From positions 1-31,736 of the IMG/VR virus record IMGVR_UViG_3300022841_000046: a stretch of 31,736 bases of DNA; one strand, given 5' to 3'. The translations under genes and the position numbers were made by a program. The stretch's first letter is position 1; every line of letters starts with the position of its first letter. The notes under the pieces were generated by a model, which saw only the letters and a program-made list of their open reading frames with translations, had not been told where the DNA came from and made no database searches. This document shows positions 29,192-31,736 of the stretch, piece after piece. The DNA comes from a virus.

Positions 29192-29404
29192 ATGGATATA
29201 ATTTTAATAGTAGCATCAGTTTTAGTTTGGTTTTTTATAGGAGCTTATTCTTTTTATTGGTTCTGGACTAGTGAAGATGATTTTACAAATAGAGAATTAA
29301 CTCCAATGATTATTTGTGGCATATTTGGGGTATTTGGTTTAGTAGTTTCGTTTATTGCTTTGTACGAGACAAGTGATAAAATATTATTTAAAAAAAGAAA
29401 ATAA
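29192..29404 (+). CDS. Two-span membrane protein
   Basis: A 70-residue protein with two hydrophobic segments (about residues 2-22 and 37-57) separated by an acidic loop (T-S-E-D-D-F). Its first bases, ATATGGATATAATTTTAATA, recur at the next gene, which suggests a local duplication of the start region. It may be a holin-like or host-envelope protein. Confidence 0.55.
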   Translation: MDIILIVASVLVWFFIGAYSFYWFWTSEDDFTNRELTPMIICGIFGVFGLVVSFIALYETSDKILFKKRK

Positions 29405-29406
29405 AT

Positions 29407-29478
29407 ATGGATATAATTTTAATAGGAGTAGCAGCGTTTTTAGTTTTCATTTTGTTTACGCAACTATATTTTAGATAA
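29407..29478 (+). CDS. Tiny membrane peptide with duplicated start
   Basis: A 23-residue hydrophobic ORF starting M-D-I-I-L-I like the upstream gene, from a 20-base DNA repeat (29190-29209 and 29405-29424). It may be a partial copy of that gene or a separate small membrane peptide. Confidence 0.4.
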   Translation: MDIILIGVAAFLVFILFTQLYFR

Positions 29479-29499
29479 AAGAATAATAATAAAGCTTTG

Positions 29500-29597
29500 T
29501 GGTCAGGGTTTTGTTAGTGGGTTTAAATGTGCCTATGTGTTTTCTACGGTTCGATTCCGTTTTATTTTAAACCTCTACTAAAATAGGGGTTTTTTTG
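29500..29597 (+). ncRNA. Structured RNA candidate with T-arm-like hairpin and terminator
   Basis: This ORF-free segment contains ACGGTTCGATTCCGT (29546-29560), which has the sequence of a tRNA T arm with loop TTCGATT. GGTTTAAA (29520-29527) can pair with TTTAAACC (29566-29573), enclosing that arm. The same 3' bases form the terminator stem at 29569-29592, so the two folds exclude each other. I could not build an anticodon arm, so it is not a tRNA. It may be an attenuator or leader RNA controlling the terminase genes. Confidence 0.35.
29569..29597 (+). terminator. Terminator upstream of the terminase genes
   Basis: AAACCTCTA (29569-29577) pairs with TAGGGGTTT (29584-29592), with one wobble, around the loop CTAAAA, followed by T. 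It separates the small-gene block from the late packaging genes. Confidence 0.8.
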
Positions 29598-29610
29598 TAT
29601 TATATAATTA
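29597..29610 (+). promoter_or_regulatory. GTATTATATAATTA element, copy 2
   Basis: Begins where the terminator T run ends and lies 18 bases upstream of the small terminase start. This is the place where a late promoter is expected, and it supports the element being a promoter core. Confidence 0.5.
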
Positions 29611-29628
29611 ATAGTTAATTTATTTTAA

Positions 29629-29913
29629 ATGGAAGATAAAAGAAAAAGCAACGGAGGACACAGTACAAAATCAAAAGAAGGAGCGATTGATAAACGCAAG
29701 AACGAATACAGAAAAGCACTTGAAGAGGCATCAACAAAACAAGATGTAATTGACGTTATTAATATGATAAAGACCAAGGCGATAAAAAGCAAAGATGTTC
29801 AAGCAGGAAAACTGTTTTTAGAATACTATATTGGAAAACCAAAAGACAGTGTTGACATTACAACAAACGGAGATACGATAAACATACCCGTTATTACTTT
29901 TAGAAAGTCTTAA
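29629..29913 (+). CDS. terS: Terminase small subunit
   Basis: A 94-residue basic protein directly upstream of the large terminase. It begins R-K-S-N-G-G-H-S-T-K, and its C-terminal part (V-Q-A-G-K-L-F-L-E-Y-Y-I-G-K-P-K-D) matches the usual terminase small-subunit region that carries the oligomerisation and DNA-contact helices. It selects phage DNA for packaging. The short length suggests a minimal subunit. The DNA site it recognises may lie in the non-coding segment just upstream. Confidence 0.65.
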   Translation: MEDKRKSNGGHSTKSKEGAIDKRKNEYRKALEEASTKQDVIDVINMIKTKAIKSKDVQAGKLFLEYYIGKPKDSVDITTNGDTINIPVITFRKS

Positions 29914-29918
29914 AGCCT

Positions 29919-31127
29919 ATGAGTGGAATAGTTATAAATGATTTATTTGAGCCTTTGCGTTCTTCTGGTGCTCGTTACTATATTGTTACAGGTGGTAGAG
30001 GTTCTGCAAAGTCTTACAGTACAACTTTGATAGAGGCAACAAATACTTTTAAAGAAGGCTACAATTGTTTATATACAAGATACACAATGACCTCAGCGGA
30101 GCTGTCTATAATACCAGAGTTTAACGAAAAGATTGAGTTGTTAAATTCTTCTGATTGTTTTGACATTACAAAGAAAGAGATTACAAATACAGTTACAGGA
30201 AGTAGAATATTGTTCAGAGGTATTAAAACATCAGCAGGAAACCAAACAGCAAATTTAAAATCTTTGCAAGGAATATCAACTTGGGTACTTGATGAAGCAG
30301 AAGAGATGGTTGACGAAAACGAATTTGACACAATTGACCTATCAATAAGAAGCAACGTGCAACAGAATAGAATAATACTTATTTTAAACCCTGTTACAAA
30401 AGAACATTGGATATTTAAAAAGTTCTTTGAATCAAAAGGAGTAACAGAAGGTTTTAACGGAATTGTTGGGGATGTGTGTTACATTCATACCACTTATCTA
30501 AACAACATAGAGAACCTACCAAAATCATTTATAGACAATATAGAAAACATCAGAGTAACAAACCCAAACAAATACAAGCACAAAATACTTGGCGGATGGT
30601 TAGACAAAGCAGAGGGCGTAATATTTACAAATTGGAAGTTTGGTACATTTAATCCTGACTCTTTGCAAACGTCTTGCGGAATGGATTTTGGTTTTTCTGT
30701 TGATCCAGATACTCTAACAGAAGTTGCAATTGATAAGTCAAAAAAGATAATATATTTAAAGGAACATATTTATCAAAACGGCTTAAAGGTAGACGACCTT
30801 GCTGCACTAATATTAGAAAAGGTAGGAAGTAAATTAATTATATCAGAAACAGATCCTAGATTAGTAGCAGATCTAAAATACAGAGGCTGCAATATAAAGC
30901 AGCACAAAAAAGGACTTATAGAAGTTGGCGTTACATTGATGTTAGAGTATTCAATTATAGTAGAACCAAAGAGTATTAACATAGCAAAAGAATTAAACAA
31001 TTATGCGTATTCTGACAAGGCAAGTAAGTTATACATTGATGACTTTAACCACGCAATAGATGGAAGTAGATACAATATAGAGCACCATCTAAGAAGTCCG
31101 AACTCAGGAAAATACAATATAAGATAA
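29919..31127 (+). CDS. terL: Terminase large subunit
   Basis: A 402-residue packaging motor with ATPase and nuclease parts. Walker A is G25-G-R-G-S-A-K-S32 and Walker B is W122-V-L-D-E126. The nuclease part begins near C-G-M-D-F-G-F-S-V-D-P-D-T-L, with further acidic residues in S-E-T-D-P-R and H-A-I-D-G-S-R. It resembles the PBSX-type (Terminase_3) large subunits. It cuts concatemers and pumps DNA through the portal. The length is usual for the family. Confidence 0.9.
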   Translation: MSGIVINDLFEPLRSSGARYYIVTGGRGSAKSYSTTLIEATNTFKEGYNCLYTRYTMTSAELSIIPEFNEKIELLNSSDCFDITKKEITNTVTGSRILFRGIKTSAGNQTANLKSLQGISTWVLDEAEEMVDENEFDTIDLSIRSNVQQNRIILILNPVTKEHWIFKKFFESKGVTEGFNGIVGDVCYIHTTYLNNIENLPKSFIDNIENIRVTNPNKYKHKILGGWLDKAEGVIFTNWKFGTFNPDSLQTSCGMDFGFSVDPDTLTEVAIDKSKKIIYLKEHIYQNGLKVDDLAALILEKVGSKLIISETDPRLVADLKYRGCNIKQHKKGLIEVGVTLMLEYSIIVEPKSINIAKELNNYAYSDKASKLYIDDFNHAIDGSRYNIEHHLRSPNSGKYNIR

Positions 31128-31279
31128 TGGGAAACCTTGAAATGATAGCTACAATAGAATGTTTTATACATCACAAGACAGGAAAAGAGATACGTATATC
31201 ACAGCCAAAGAATCACAACCATTTTTTTCTGCTCACAAAGGCGTATGAAAGTTGTAAGAAGTATTTTATAAAACATTAG
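31127..31279 (+). CDS. Small protein after terminase, unknown
   Basis: A 50-residue ORF whose start overlaps the terminase stop by one base (TAATG). It has three Cys/His-containing stretches (E-C-F-I-H-H, N-H-N-H-F-F, S-C-K-K-Y) that could bind a metal. No family is recognised. Confidence 0.5.
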   Translation: MGNLEMIATIECFIHHKTGKEIRISQPKNHNHFFLLTKAYESCKKYFIKH

Positions 31280-31286
31280 TAAAAAA

Positions 31287-31300
31287 GTATTATATAATTA
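31287..31300 (+). promoter_or_regulatory. GTATTATATAATTA element, copy 3
   Basis: Its last A is the first base of the chaperone gene's ATG. If it were a promoter core, transcription would start within the gene, so here it may act on translation or be a site from which the next gene is not initiated. Confidence 0.4.
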
Positions 31301-31736
31301 TGAAGATAGAAATTAACGTACCAACCTCACTAAGCGAAATTACACTTGGTCAATATCAAAAGTTTTTAAAAATAGCTGAGAACAATCCAGAAGGAAACTT
31401 CTTAGATGCTAAAATGATAGAAATATTCTGCGGCATACCTTTGTCAGAAAGTTACAAGTTAAAGATGTCAAGCGTTCAGGCAATTGTTGATATACTAAAT
31501 GAGTTGTTAGATATAAACCCAGAGCACGTAGAGAGGTTTACTTTGCACGGCACAGAATACGGATTTGTTCCTGACTTAAATGAAATGAGTCTTGGAGAGT
31601 ATATTGATCTTGACAGCAACGCAGGAAAGTGGGAGCAGATGCATCTTGCAATGAACGTCTTATATAGACCAATTCTAAATAGTAAAGCGGGTAAGTACAA
31701 TATTGAAGAATATAATACACAAGGATCTGAGGTATT
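31300..31736 (+). CDS. Tail assembly chaperone, 5' part (cut by contig end)
   Basis: The 5' part of the gene that continues at base 1. M-K-I-E-I-N-V-P-T-S-L-S-E-I-T-L-G-Q-Y-Q-K-F is the N-terminal pattern of Bacteroidota tail-chaperone proteins, followed by F-C-G-I-P-L-S-E and Y-G-F-V-P-D-L-N-E-M. It is open to the end of the window, with 145 codons plus two bases. Bases from 31602 on duplicate bases 1-135, so the gene should be read 31300-31601 then 1-352 (or on to 435 after a -1 shift). Confidence 0.75.
   Translation, partial: MKIEINVPTSLSEITLGQYQKFLKIAENNPEGNFLDAKMIEIFCGIPLSESYKLKMSSVQAIVDILNELLDINPEHVERFTLHGTEYGFVPDLNEMSLGEYIDLDSNAGKWEQMHLAMNVLYRPILNSKAGKYNIEEYNTQGSEV
31602..31736. repeat. 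Right copy of diverged terminal overlap
   Basis: Aligns to bases 1-135 with 11 transitions at third codon positions and no change in protein. See the left copy. Confidence 0.9.

Noticed and set aside
29480-29569. Possible tRNA ending in the T-arm sequence
   Set aside because: An acceptor stem can be drawn (AGAATAA with TTATTTT), but no anticodon arm or normal D arm can be formed, and the T stem has a mismatch.
29546-29573. tRNA 3' end as a phage attachment (attP) core
   Set aside because: No integrase gene is seen, and the acceptor-like bases are too AT-rich for a typical bacterial tRNA end.
1-31736. Diversity-generating retroelement or integrase-based lysogeny module
   Set aside because: No reverse transcriptase, template/variable repeat pair, integrase or repressor is visible; lifestyle cannot be settled from sequence.

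Overview
The window is an almost entirely coding, AT-rich genome of a tailed phage, most likely a siphovirus infecting a member of the Bacteroidota, probably Flavobacteriia. The evidence is the set of structural families (XkdF-type protease, the characteristic capsid and tail-tube proteins, a DUF6712-like connector), promoters of the Bacteroidota type (TAnnTTTG boxes, some with TTG 19 bases upstream), and start codons preceded by A-rich leaders rather than Shine-Dalgarno sequences. A tape-measure protein and a tail-tube protein are present and no sheath gene is seen, which suggests a long non-contractile tail. No integrase, excisionase, repressor, reverse transcriptase or CRISPR array was found.

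Bases 1-135 and 31602-31736 are two versions of the same piece of one gene. They differ at 11 positions, all third-codon-position transitions, and encode the same amino acids. The contig therefore seems to run once around a circularly permuted genome of about 31,601 bases and end on a different strain variant. Read as a circle, the packaging and virion genes run from about 29,600 through the junction to 16,834: terminase small and large subunits, tail-assembly chaperones with a probable -1 frameshift at a run of ten T, a tail-completion protein, a gp10-like neck protein, two large tail proteins, the tape measure, prohead protease, an acidic scaffold candidate, major capsid protein, tail tube, portal, connector, two paralogous fibre proteins, and a lysis set (small membrane protein, M15 peptidase, 3TM-type holin). 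Strong hairpin terminators sit directly behind the capsid and tail-tube genes.

Between 16,835 and 17,944 lies a control region of about 1.1 kb with one small minus-strand gene, several promoters on both strands, two tandem repeat-promoter-terminator units that look like short RNA genes, and GTTAA-type repeats upstream of the early promoters. Early genes follow rightward: small unknown genes, an ERF-type annealing protein, an SSB-like protein ending in DDLPF, a PAPS-reductase-like protein, a GIY-YIG nuclease, a RecA-fold ATPase/helicase, an HNH nuclease, a PD-(D/E)XK protein and a RecE-like exonuclease. A second early operon starts at about 24,570 behind a near copy of the first early promoter and leader. 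It carries small proteins, a DnaA-domain-IV-like protein and a D12-class adenine methyltransferase. Next come a sigma-70-like factor and a row of very small membrane or coiled-coil proteins, and then a structured non-coding segment in front of the terminase genes.

The phage carries its own recombination and single-strand-DNA handling functions but no polymerase or primase that I can see, so it probably depends on the host replisome. The sigma-like factor, together with a 14-base motif repeated exactly upstream of late genes, is a candidate late-transcription switch.
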